From Nocardioides anomalus (GTDB lineage: Bacteria; Actinomycetota; Actinomycetes; Propionibacteriales; Nocardioidaceae), in NCBI RefSeq assembly GCF_011046535.1, contig NZ_CP049257.1:3720001-3784000 (forward strand): DNA of 64,000 nucleotides, read 5' to 3'. The position numbers were made by a program, and so were the translations under genes. Position 1 is the first letter of the stretch. Every line of letters begins with the position of its first letter. The notes beneath the pieces are model-generated. The model saw only the letters and a list, made by a program, of their open reading frames with translations. It made no database searches and was not told where the DNA came from. Shown here piece after piece: positions 1 through 7,564 of the stretch.

Positions 1-1245
1 CAGGGCGACCCGGTCCTGCTCGTCACGCCGCTGGCCGCGCCGGCGCTCGCCTTCGACCTGCGCCGCGGCTGCTCGGTCGTCGAGCACTTCGTCCAGGCCG
101 GGCGCCCGACGTACCTCGTGGAGTACGGGCAGGTCTCCTTCCGCAACCGCAGCCTCGGCATGGAGCACTGGGTCGACGACGTGGTGCCGACCGCTATCGA
201 GGAGGTCTCCCGGCACGCCGGCGGGCGCCCGGTGCACGTGGTCGGCTGGAGCCTCGGCGGGATCTTCGCGCTGCTCACCGCCGCCGACCGCCCCGACCTG
301 CCGATCGCCTCGATCTCGGTCCTCGGCTCGCCGGTCGACGTCTCCCAGGTCCCGCTGGTCGCACCGCTGCGCCCCCTGCTCAACCTCACCGAGGGCCGCG
401 TGCTCACGCCGGTCTACCAAGCGCTCGGCGGCGCGCCGCGGCCGCTGGTGCGCTGGGCCTTCCAGCTCTCGTCGTTCCAGAAGCTGGTGACCAAGCCGCT
501 GGCCGTCGCCGCCCGCCTCGACGACGCCGACTTCCTGGCCCAGGTCGAGGCCGTGGACCGGTTCACCGCCAACATGATCGCCTACCCCGGCCGGTCCTTC
601 GGCCAGCTCTACCACCGCTTCGTGCGCACCAACACGCTCGCCACCGGCCGCTTCGACCTCGGCGGGCGGACCCTCTCACTCGCCGACGTCACCGCGCCGG
701 TCCTCGTCTTCGCCGGCGCCACCGACGGCATCGCCCCCGTCGGCTCGGTCAAGGCGGTCGTCCCGCTGCTCACGGGCTCGCGGGAGGTCGGCTTCGAGAT
801 CGTCCCGGGCGGGCATCTCGGCATGCTGACCGGGCGTGCCGCGCGCGGCACGACCTGGCGGACGCTGGACGAGTGGATCGGGCGGTGGTCGACCACCGAC
901 GCGCCGACACCCGCGGCGAAGAAGGCCGTCGCCAAGAAGGCCGTCGCCAAGAAGGCCGCGCCCGCCAAGAAGGCCGCGCCCGCCAAGAAGGCCGCGCCCG
1001 CCAAGAAGGCCGCGCCCGCCAAGAAGGCCGCCCCCGCCAAGAAGGCCGCCCCCGCCAAGAAGGCCGCCCCCGCCAAGAAGGCCGCCCCCGCCAAGAAGGC
1101 CGCCCCCGCCAAGAAGGCCGCCCCCGCCAAGAAGGCCGCCCCCGCCAAGAAGGCCGCCACGAAGAAGTCGAGCAGCCCGGACGCCATCGGCTCGAACCCG
1201 ACCCGCCGCTACGGCTCGGCCGGCTCGCGCGGCCTGGCTCGCTGA
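1..1245 (+). CDS. PhaC-like alpha/beta hydrolase with Lys/Ala/Pro repeat tail (5' truncated)
   Basis: The frame is open from the first base, so the N-terminus lies outside the window; 414 residues are visible. The fold is alpha/beta hydrolase: a nucleophile elbow GWSLGG puts the serine at visible residue 84, with a likely acid Asp242 (ATDG) and His272 (GGHLG). The overall pattern resembles polyhydroxyalkanoate synthase/depolymerase-type hydrolases. After the catalytic domain (about residue 300) the protein changes to a lysine-rich tail made of eleven AAPAKK hexapeptides flanked by variants. Such histone H1-like tails are known on actinobacterial DNA- or polyanion-binding proteins; here the tail may bind DNA or polyphosphate, or attach the enzyme to granules (inference). 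Substrate is unknown. Confidence 0.8.
   Translation, partial: QGDPVLLVTPLAAPALAFDLRRGCSVVEHFVQAGRPTYLVEYGQVSFRNRSLGMEHWVDDVVPTAIEEVSRHAGGRPVHVVGWSLGGIFALLTAADRPDLPIASISVLGSPVDVSQVPLVAPLRPLLNLTEGRVLTPVYQALGGAPRPLVRWAFQLSSFQKLVTKPLAVAARLDDADFLAQVEAVDRFTANMIAYPGRSFGQLYHRFVRTNTLATGRFDLGGRTLSLADVTAPVLVFAGATDGIAPVGSVKAVVPLLTGSREVGFEIVPGGHLGMLTGRAARGTTWRTLDEWIGRWSTTDAPTPAAKKAVAKKAVAKKAAPAKKAAPAKKAAPAKKAAPAKKAAPAKKAAPAKKAAPAKKAAPAKKAAPAKKAAPAKKAAPAKKAATKKSSSPDAIGSNPTRRYGSAGSRGLAR
955..1152 (+). repeat. Eleven tandem 18-bp repeats encoding AAPAKK
   Basis: Eleven perfect-length 18-bp units run head to tail without a frame break. The first four carry GCG at the second alanine codon and the last seven carry GCC, so the array sorts into two homogeneous blocks. 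This suggests at least two rounds of unit expansion. It is a coding microrepeat, not a CRISPR array. Confidence 0.95.
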
Positions 1246-1259
1246 GCCCGGACACGCCC

Positions 1260-1265
1260 TAGTCT
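1260..1265 (+). promoter_or_regulatory. -10 hexamer TAGTCT of a probable leaderless promoter
   Basis: TAGTCT lies six bases before the GTG at 1272, placing the transcription start at the start codon. No Shine-Dalgarno sequence fits between them. Confidence 0.45.
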
Positions 1266-1271
1266 TCGTCC

Positions 1272-2615
1272 GTGCCCGACGTCACGCCGCTGCCGCGCGC
1301 CGTGCGCGCCGGGTACGGGTCGGGGTCGGTCGCGACCGGCGCCTTCGGGACCGTGCCGGGGCTGATGCTGCTGCCCTACCTCACCGACAGCCTGGGGATC
1401 GCCGCGGTGGCGGCCGGGTTCATCGTCTTCGCGCCCAAGGCCTGGGACGTGGCCCTCAACCCGATCGCGGGCCGGATCAGCGACCGGACCGTCGACCCGC
1501 GCGGGCCGCGGCGGCCGTGGCTGCTGCGGGCCGGGCTGGCGCTGGCGGCGGCGTTCGCGCTGCTGTTCGCGGCGCCGTCGATGTCCTCGCAGGCCCTCGA
1601 GGCGGCGTGGGTGCTGGTCTGCTTCCTGGCCTGCGCGACGGCGTACGCGTTCTTCCAGGTGCCCTATGTCGCCATGCCTGCCGAGCTGACGCCGTCCTAC
1701 GACGAGCGCACCCGGCTGATGACGTGGCGGGTCGCCATCTTGGCCTTCACCATCATGCTCGCGGGCGCGACGGCGCCGCTGATCCGCGACGCGGTCGGCG
1801 GGCGGGCCGGCTACCGCGTGATGGGCGTGGCCATGGCCTGCGTCATCGCCGTCGGCGTGGTCGGCGCCTACCGCGGCACCCGACGCGCGCCGGTGGGCGC
1901 GGTGCAGCCCGGGCCGGGCTCGTTGCGCGACCAGCTCAAGATCGTGGCCGAGGCGCGTGACTTCCGGCTCCTGCTCACGACCTTCGTGGTGCAGGCGCTG
2001 GCCACCGGCGCCATGCTGGCCGGGGTCGACTACCTGGCCACCGACGTGCTCGACCGCAAGGGCGCGTCGACGATCCTCTTCGTCTGCTTCGTCGGCCCTG
2101 CGCTGCTGCTCACCCCGGCCTGGTCCGCGCTCGGCGCCCGGGTGGGCAAGAAGCAGGGCTACCTGCTCGCCTCGATCATCCTCGCCGCCGGCGCGCTGCT
2201 GGCCGTCGTCGCCCGCTCCGCGCCGTTCGGCGTGGTCGTGGCCGCGGTGGCCCTGGTCGGGGTCGGGTACGCCGGCGCACAGGTCTTCCCGCTCGCCATG
2301 CTCCCCGACGCGGCCGCGGTGGACGCGCGCCGGACCGGCAGCACGCGGGTCGGCGTCTACACCGGCGTGTGGACGGCCGGCGAGACCCTCGGGCTCGCGC
2401 TCGGCCCGGGGCTGTTCGCCCTGGTCCTCGCGGTCGGCGGCTACCGGTCGAGCACGGACGGCGACGTGGCCCAGCCCGACTCGGCCCTGACCGCCATCAC
2501 CCTCGGCTTCTCGGTGCTGCCGGCGCTGCTCGTGCTGGTCAGCCTGGTGTGGCTGACCCGCTACGCGCTCACCTCCGACGAGGTGGACGAGACCCCGACA
2601 GGAGCCACCGCGTGA
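1272..2615 (+). CDS. MFS/GPH-type cation symporter
   Basis: A 447-residue polytopic membrane protein with about twelve hydrophobic segments. The N-terminal part has the loop DVALNPIAGRISDRT followed by RGPRRPWLL, the pattern of the glycoside-pentoside-hexuronide:cation symporter (MelB-like) branch, in which the D-x3-G-x-x-x-D-R/K loop lies between helices 2 and 3. Length matches the family. The substrate cannot be read from sequence. It starts with GTG behind a leaderless-type -10 and its stop overlaps the next start (GTGA), so it is probably co-translated with the PLP enzyme that follows. It may import that enzyme's substrate or a related metabolite (inference). Confidence 0.8.
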   Translation: MPDVTPLPRAVRAGYGSGSVATGAFGTVPGLMLLPYLTDSLGIAAVAAGFIVFAPKAWDVALNPIAGRISDRTVDPRGPRRPWLLRAGLALAAAFALLFAAPSMSSQALEAAWVLVCFLACATAYAFFQVPYVAMPAELTPSYDERTRLMTWRVAILAFTIMLAGATAPLIRDAVGGRAGYRVMGVAMACVIAVGVVGAYRGTRRAPVGAVQPGPGSLRDQLKIVAEARDFRLLLTTFVVQALATGAMLAGVDYLATDVLDRKGASTILFVCFVGPALLLTPAWSALGARVGKKQGYLLASIILAAGALLAVVARSAPFGVVVAAVALVGVGYAGAQVFPLAMLPDAAAVDARRTGSTRVGVYTGVWTAGETLGLALGPGLFALVLAVGGYRSSTDGDVAQPDSALTAITLGFSVLPALLVLVSLVWLTRYALTSDEVDETPTGATA

Positions 2616-4063
2616 CCCAGCCCGATCCCCTCGAGCGTCTCCGGGCGCTCCAGGCGCACGACCTGCCGGTGCACGGCGGACGCACCTTGGCCTACGTCTA
2701 CGACTCCGGGCTCCCCGAGGTGGACCGGGTCGGGCGCGAGGCGGTCGCGGCGTACGCCGGCTCCAACGGGCTCGACCCGACGGCGTTCCCCAGCCTGCTG
2801 CAGATGGAGAACGAGCTGGTCGGGTTCGCGCTCGACCTGCTCGACGGACCCGGGACGGCAGTCGGGACCGTCACCTCGGGCGGCACCGAGTCGGTGCTGC
2901 TCGCGGTGCAGGCGGCGCGCGACGCGCACCCGGACGTGGTCGAGCCGCGCATGGTGCTGCCGGCCACCGCGCACGCGGCGTTCCACAAGGCCGCGCACTA
3001 CTTCGGCGTGGAGCCGGTGCTCGTGCCCGTCGGCGACTCCTACGCCGCCGACGTGGCGGCCACGGCGCGGGCCGTCGACGAGGCGCGCGACCGCACGGTG
3101 CTGGTGGTCGCGAGCGCGCCGTCGTACGCGCACGGCGTCGTCGACCCGGTCACCGAGCTCGCGGCCCTTGCGGCGGCGCGCGGGATCCGGTGCCACGTCG
3201 ACGCGTGCATCGGTGGCTGGGTGCTGCCGTACGCCGCGCGGCTCGGCCGAGCCGTGCCCCCGTGGACGTTCGCGGTGGAGGGGGTCACGTCGATCTCGGT
3301 CGACCTGCACAAGTACGGCTACGCACCCAAGGGCACCTCGCTCCTGCTGCACCGGACGCCCGAGCTGCGCAGGCCGCAGCTCTTCGCGTCCGCGGCGTGG
3401 CCGGGCTACACGATGCTGAACTCGACGATGCAGTCGACGAAGTCCGGCGGGCCCCTGGCCGGCGCCTGGGCCGTGGTCGAGTCGCTGGGTGACACGGGGT
3501 ACGAGCTCCTTTCGCGTGAGGTGTTCCGAGCCGTCGATGCGATCGTGGCCGGGACCACCGACATCGACGGCCTCGATCTGCTCGTCTCTCCACAGAGCAC
3601 GCTGATCGCCCTGGTGACCGACGCGAGCTGCGACGCGTTCACGGTCTGCGACGAGATGGCGACACGCGGGTGGTACGTCCAGCCCCAGATGTCCTACGGC
3701 GCCACGCCACCGACCATCCACCTCTCGGTCAGCGCCGCCACCGGCGCTCACGTCGACGAGCTCCTCACCGCCCTGCGCGACTCGGTACGTGCGGCCCAGC
3801 AGGCCGGACCGGTGAGCGTCGACGACGACGTCGTCGCCTTCATCGAGGCCCTCGACCCGGCCGCCCTGAGCGACGCGGACTTCGACGGTCTCCTCGCGGC
3901 CAGCGGGCTGGTCGGGGGCGGCGACAGCCTCGAGCTGCCGGAGCGGATGGCCGAGGTCAACGCCCTGCTCGACGTGGCGACCCCGGCCATGCGCGAGGCG
4001 CTGCTCACGGCGTTCCTGGACCGGCTCAGCCGACCGGTCCGCCGGGCGGACGGGATCCGCTGA
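2612..4063 (+). CDS. PLP-dependent decarboxylase/lyase, sphingosine-1-phosphate-lyase-like
   Basis: A fold-type I PLP enzyme of 483 residues. It has the family signature TSGGTESVL (phosphate binding), HVDAC (cofactor Asp) and SVDLHKYGYAPKG with the Schiff-base lysine at residue 234. The last motif is closest to the sphingosine-1-phosphate lyase/glutamate decarboxylase group, and the TSGGTE plus KYGYAPKG combination favours the S1P-lyase side. Such bacterial proteins act as carbon-carbon lyases or amino-acid decarboxylases. GTG at 2612 was chosen because it overlaps the MFS stop as GTGA, although the frame is open further upstream. The last 38 bases overlap the convergent Nudix remnant. True substrate unknown. 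Confidence 0.78.
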   Translation: MTQPDPLERLRALQAHDLPVHGGRTLAYVYDSGLPEVDRVGREAVAAYAGSNGLDPTAFPSLLQMENELVGFALDLLDGPGTAVGTVTSGGTESVLLAVQAARDAHPDVVEPRMVLPATAHAAFHKAAHYFGVEPVLVPVGDSYAADVAATARAVDEARDRTVLVVASAPSYAHGVVDPVTELAALAAARGIRCHVDACIGGWVLPYAARLGRAVPPWTFAVEGVTSISVDLHKYGYAPKGTSLLLHRTPELRRPQLFASAAWPGYTMLNSTMQSTKSGGPLAGAWAVVESLGDTGYELLSREVFRAVDAIVAGTTDIDGLDLLVSPQSTLIALVTDASCDAFTVCDEMATRGWYVQPQMSYGATPPTIHLSVSAATGAHVDELLTALRDSVRAAQQAGPVSVDDDVVAFIEALDPAALSDADFDGLLAASGLVGGGDSLELPERMAEVNALLDVATPAMREALLTAFLDRLSRPVRRADGIR

Positions 4064-4367
4064 CCTCAGTCCGGCCAGCTCGGCGGGTCTCGTTGCCCGC
4101 CGCCCACTCCGAGCCGAGATGGCGGGCGGTGCTGCCCACGACACCGGTCTCCTCCCGCAGCTCGCGGCGGGCACCGGTCACGGGGTCCTCGCCGGTCGAG
4201 ACCGCGACCCGGGAGCTCGTCGAGGACGCGGTCCGGGTCAGCACCGCGACGGAGTCCGCGTAGACGTCCACCTCCCACTCCGAGGGCGGCACGCCGTCGT
4301 CCTCGAGGGTGAGCCGGTCGACCTGCACCCAGCCGTCGTGGACCCGGCGGCGCCGGAGCTGCCTCAT
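4026..4367 (-). pseudogene. Nudix hydrolase remnant with internal deletion
   Basis: The 113-residue frame starts at ATG 4367 overlapping the stop of the YjbR gene (ATGA). Its N-terminus (HDGWVQVDRLTLEDD) looks like ADP-ribose pyrophosphatase-type Nudix proteins, and residues around 62-76 hold GARRELREETGV, the core of a Nudix box. The segment that should lie between them, with the strands carrying the LPAG-type motif and the leading glycine of the GX5EX7REUXEEXGU box, is missing. The C-terminus after the box is unlike the family and overlaps the end of the decarboxylase gene on the other strand. I read this as an internally deleted, 3'-eroded gene; a functional small protein cannot be excluded. 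Confidence 0.5.
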
Positions 4368-4795
4368 CCCCCGGCGCCGAGGTGCTCGGCCAGCCAGGCC
4401 GCGCGGGCCAGCTTGCCGGCGCGGGCGAGCCAGGCGTCCTGGACGACCTCGCGCAGCTCGTCGAGGGTGAGCTCGCCGATGCGGGAGCCGCGGAGCAGCA
4501 CGGAGGGGTGGCCGTCGAAGTGCGGAGTGGTGAAGAACGGCGTGGACTCGTCGAGGACCAGCGCGTGCTTGTCCTCCTCGGACTCGACCCAGAAGACGAT
4601 GACGTCGTCGTAGCGCTCGCCGGTGTCGGGGTCGACGGCGTCGGGTCGAGGGGTGCGGAAGAAGACGAAGCTGCGGCCGCTGACCTGGTAGGTGTCGCGG
4701 ACCCGGTCGGGGTAGCGGTCGACGCCGGGCAGGGCGGCGGCGAGGGCGTGCACGTCGGCGACGCGGGCGCGGCGGGACCGGCGGGCCACGGTCAT
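4364..4795 (-). CDS. MmcQ/YjbR family protein
   Basis: A 143-residue protein with the YjbR-like (CyaY-type fold) pattern: an N-terminal helix with ALAAALPGV, the central strand FVFFRTPRP, DVIVFWVES, and a C-terminal GELTLDELREVVQDAWLARA helix. Many annotations call these MmcQ-like DNA-binding proteins, but biochemical function is not established. Its start overlaps the stop of the dehydrogenase gene and its stop overlaps the start of the Nudix remnant, both as ATGA, so it is the fourth member of a coupled operon. A metabolic link to the sugar enzymes upstream is inferred only from this arrangement. Confidence 0.75.
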   Translation of the reverse strand: MTVARRSRRARVADVHALAAALPGVDRYPDRVRDTYQVSGRSFVFFRTPRPDAVDPDTGERYDDVIVFWVESEEDKHALVLDESTPFFTTPHFDGHPSVLLRGSRIGELTLDELREVVQDAWLARAGKLARAAWLAEHLGAGG

Positions 4796-5955
4796 ACCGG
4801 GATCGGCGTGGTGGCGGTCGAGGTCGGGTCGATGAGCACCTTGGCGTGGGCCTCGGGGTCGCCGAGGGCGTCGAAGGCGGCGGCGACGCCGTCGAGGCCG
4901 ACGGTGCCGGTCACCAGGGCCGAGGCGTCCACGCGGCCGTCGGCCAGCGCGTGCAGGGTGTCGCGGAACTCCAGCGGGGTGTAGCAGAGCACGAAGCGCA
5001 GGTCGAGCTCCTTGTTGATGGCCATCGAGGGCCGGAAGGCGTCGGCGCCCATGCACACGCCGACCACGACCACGCGCGAGTTGAGGGGCGCGGCGGAGAC
5101 GACGGACTCGATCATCCCGGGCACGCCGACGCACTCGAAGACCACCGGGCCGGAGGGGGTGGCCGCGCCGAGCCGGTCGGCGGCGCGGAAGACGTGCTGC
5201 CAGCCGGGCACCAGGCGCAGCTTGTCCATCGAGTCGACGGCGAGGCGGAAGAAGGCGGTCGCGGTGGTCAGGGCGCGCCCCGGCGCCACGTCGTACGGCG
5301 AGGAGTCGGCCGGGTCGACGACGACGTCGGCGCCGCAGCGGGTGGCCAGCGCGCGGCGACCCGGCGAGAAGTCGCTGGCGACCACGGTGCGCACGCCGCG
5401 GGCCTTGAGCCACGCGATGACCGCGAGCCCGACCGGACCGCAGCCCAGGACGATCGCGGTGTCGCGGCGGGAGACGTCGGACCTGTTCACCGCGTGCAGC
5501 GCGACCGCCATCGGCTCGGTGAGCGCGGCGACCTCGGGCGCGAGCCCGTTGGGCACCCTGAACGACAGCGACTGCTCGACGAGCACCTGCTCGGCGTACC
5601 CACCGGGGGCGAGCGGGGAGAGCCCGACGGGGTGTGCGGCGCGGCCGCGGCGGACCAGCGGCAGCGAGACGACGTGGTCGCCCTCGCGGAACTCCCGGCG
5701 CACGCCGCGCCCCCGCTCGCGGACCTCGCCGACGAACTCGTGGCCCAGCACGGTCGCGCTCGAGCGGCTCATGAAGTCGGCGTAGTCGAGCTCGGCCATC
5801 ACCGCACCGAGGTCGTCGCAGTGCTCGCGGGCGTGCAGGTCCGAGCCGCAGATGCCGCAGCGCAGGACGTTCAGGACCAGCTGCCCCTTGCCGGGCGTCG
5901 GGTCGGGCAGGTCGCGCACCGACAGCGCCGCGTCCTCGCAGACCACCGCCCTCAT
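4792..5955 (-). CDS. Zinc-dependent medium-chain alcohol/polyol dehydrogenase
   Basis: A 387-residue MDR-superfamily oxidoreductase. The catalytic-zinc motif CGICGSDLHA is near residue 35, GHEFVG follows, and the Rossmann signature VLGCGPVGLAVI starts the NAD(P)-binding half. The usual structural-zinc loop of four closely spaced cysteines is absent: the stretch after DHVVSLPL contains no cysteine. This is typical of a subset of actinobacterial MDR enzymes. Together with the kinase and aldolase upstream it probably oxidises a sugar, polyol or short aldehyde product (inference). ATG at 5955 overlaps the kinase stop (ATGA). Confidence 0.8.
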   Translation of the reverse strand: MRAVVCEDAALSVRDLPDPTPGKGQLVLNVLRCGICGSDLHAREHCDDLGAVMAELDYADFMSRSSATVLGHEFVGEVRERGRGVRREFREGDHVVSLPLVRRGRAAHPVGLSPLAPGGYAEQVLVEQSLSFRVPNGLAPEVAALTEPMAVALHAVNRSDVSRRDTAIVLGCGPVGLAVIAWLKARGVRTVVASDFSPGRRALATRCGADVVVDPADSSPYDVAPGRALTTATAFFRLAVDSMDKLRLVPGWQHVFRAADRLGAATPSGPVVFECVGVPGMIESVVSAAPLNSRVVVVGVCMGADAFRPSMAINKELDLRFVLCYTPLEFRDTLHALADGRVDASALVTGTVGLDGVAAAFDALGDPEAHAKVLIDPTSTATTPIPV

Positions 5956-6872
5956 CGGACCGCCGCCGAGCGCTCGAAGGCCTGCACCGAGGCCAGCGTG
6001 TAGGAGCCGGCGTCGGTGCCGAGCCCCTGCGCGACCTGGGCGGCGGTGGCGCACCCCAGCCGGGCGGCGGCGGCCAGGTCGCCGCCGAGGACGACGCCGC
6101 GCAGGAAGCCGGCCGAGAAGGCGTCGCCGCACCCGGTCGTGTCCACCACCTCCACGTCGTACGCCGGGACCTCGACGACGTCGGCGGCGGTGACCACCAG
6201 CGCCCCGCGCGCGCCCCGGGTGACGGCCACGCAGCCGACGCCGCGGTCCACCAGCTGACGGGCACCCTCCTCCAGCGAGGAGGCACCGGTGAAACCGAGG
6301 ACCTGCTCGTCGTTGGGCAGCAGGAAGTCCGCGTGCGGCAGCGCGTCGGCGATCCAGGCCAGCATGTCGGGGTCCCCGGGCGCGAGCACGTCGAGCGACG
6401 TGCGCGCGCCGGCCTCGCGGGCGCCACGCAGGACGAGCCCGGCCGCCTCGCCGCCGAGGAACTCCGGCCCGCCCAGGTGCACCACGTCGAAGCCGGCGAA
6501 CGACGGCAGGTCCTCGGGCGTCAGCGCCCCGTTGGCGCCGATGCAGTGCCAGGCCGGGCGGTCCCCGTTCGGCCGGACGGGGATGACCGACGCCGAGGTC
6601 TGCTGGCCGTCCTTGCGGACCAGGCCGGAGACGTCCACGCCCTCGCGCTCGAGCAGCGCGAGGAGGGTGTCGGCGAGCGGGTCGGTCCCGACCGCGCCGT
6701 ACGACGACACCTCGGCGCCGAGCCGGGCCAGCACCACGGCGGTGCCTCCCGCGGTGCCGGCCGGCGACATCCGGATCGTCTCGACCAGCTGACCGTCGGA
6801 GCCGTCGGGGATCGACTCGATGCCGATCACGTGGGTGTCGAGCACGTGCACGCCGACGGCGGCGACCTTCAT
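5952..6872 (-). CDS. PfkB/ribokinase-family carbohydrate kinase
   Basis: A 306-residue sugar kinase. It shows the N-terminal GGTAVVLARLG substrate-side motif near residue 42 and the C-terminal PfkB signature DTTGCGDAFSAGFLRG, whose second Asp is the catalytic base. Length is normal for the family. The gene lies between a class II aldolase and a dehydrogenase, so phosphorylation of a sugar or sugar acid before or alongside aldol cleavage is likely. The exact sugar cannot be named. ATG at 6872 overlaps the aldolase stop as ATGA. Confidence 0.85.
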   Translation of the reverse strand: MKVAAVGVHVLDTHVIGIESIPDGSDGQLVETIRMSPAGTAGGTAVVLARLGAEVSSYGAVGTDPLADTLLALLEREGVDVSGLVRKDGQQTSASVIPVRPNGDRPAWHCIGANGALTPEDLPSFAGFDVVHLGGPEFLGGEAAGLVLRGAREAGARTSLDVLAPGDPDMLAWIADALPHADFLLPNDEQVLGFTGASSLEEGARQLVDRGVGCVAVTRGARGALVVTAADVVEVPAYDVEVVDTTGCGDAFSAGFLRGVVLGGDLAAAARLGCATAAQVAQGLGTDAGSYTLASVQAFERSAAVR

Positions 6873-7519
6873 GCGTTCTCCTGCGGGTTCCCGTAGTGCG
6901 TGGCCAGCGCCTGTTCGACCACGTCGTGCTGCTGCTCCGCGGTGAGCAACCGGGGCTCCCCGAGCGCCGACGCGCGGTGGTGCAGCGCGGCCAGCCACTC
7001 CAGGAGCAGAGCGTTCTCGACCGCGGCGTCCAGCGAGCCGCCGACGGCCACCGAGCCGTGGTTGGCCAGCAGGGCCGCCTGCTTGCCGTCCAGCGCCGCC
7101 CGCACGCCGGCGGCGAGCTCGGCGGTGCCGAACGTCGCGTACGGCGCGACGCGGACCGACCCGCCGAGCAGCAGTTGCTGGTAGTGCAGGACCGGCAGCT
7201 CGTCCAGCACGCACGCGAGCGCGGTCGACCACGGCGCATGGGTGTGCACGACGGCGGCGGCAGCGGTGTCGGCGTACACCCCGAGGTGCAGGGCGAGCTC
7301 GGACGTCGGTCGCAGCGCACCCTCGAGCACCGTGCCGTCGGGCGCCACGACCGTCACGTCCTCGGGTCGGCAGCCGGCGAGCGCGACACCCGAGGCGGTG
7401 ACCGCGACCTCGTCGCCGGACCGGGCCGACACGTTCCCGGCGGTCCCGACGAGCAGGCCCTCATGGGCCAGACGGCGGGCGGCGGCGGCGACCTCCTCGC
7501 GCAGCGGGGCCCGGGTCAT
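6869..7519 (-). CDS. Class II aldolase/adducin family protein (fuculose-phosphate-aldolase-like)
   Basis: A 216-residue zinc aldolase of the FucA/AraD type. It has GTAGNVSAR (phosphate loop), the glutamate in RPTSELALH that acts as catalytic acid/base, the zinc ligands in VVHTHAPWST and a further zinc histidine in LANHGSVAVGG. These enzymes split or form sugar phosphates to give dihydroxyacetone phosphate and an aldehyde, or epimerise pentulose phosphates. It is first in a five-gene coupled operon. A TACTGT -10 lies seven bases before its ATG, so the operon mRNA is probably leaderless. Confidence 0.85.
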   Translation of the reverse strand: MTRAPLREEVAAAARRLAHEGLLVGTAGNVSARSGDEVAVTASGVALAGCRPEDVTVVAPDGTVLEGALRPTSELALHLGVYADTAAAAVVHTHAPWSTALACVLDELPVLHYQQLLLGGSVRVAPYATFGTAELAAGVRAALDGKQAALLANHGSVAVGGSLDAAVENALLLEWLAALHHRASALGEPRLLTAEQQHDVVEQALATHYGNPQENA

Positions 7520-7526
7520 GGGCCTC

Positions 7527-7532
7527 ACAGTA
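7527..7532 (-). promoter_or_regulatory. -10 hexamer TACTGT for the aldolase operon
   Basis: On the minus strand TACTGT is separated by seven bases from the ATG at 7519. The 45-bp gap to the divergent oxidase gene holds nothing else that I recognise. Confidence 0.45.
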
Positions 7533-7564
7533 ACCAGGCGGCGCCCCGCCTCGTTGCGCCCTGC

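Noticed and set aside
955..1152. Possible CRISPR-like array
   Set aside because: Units are directly adjacent without spacers and stay in one coding frame.
609..1262. Several long frames across the AAPAKK repeat on both strands
   Set aside because: Products of a codon-periodic repeat read in other frames; only the PhaC-like frame has domain content upstream.
2561..4174. 537-codon minus-strand frame opposite the PLP enzyme
   Set aside because: Low-complexity Arg/Gly/Val composition and no motif; the plus-strand frame has the full PLP signature.
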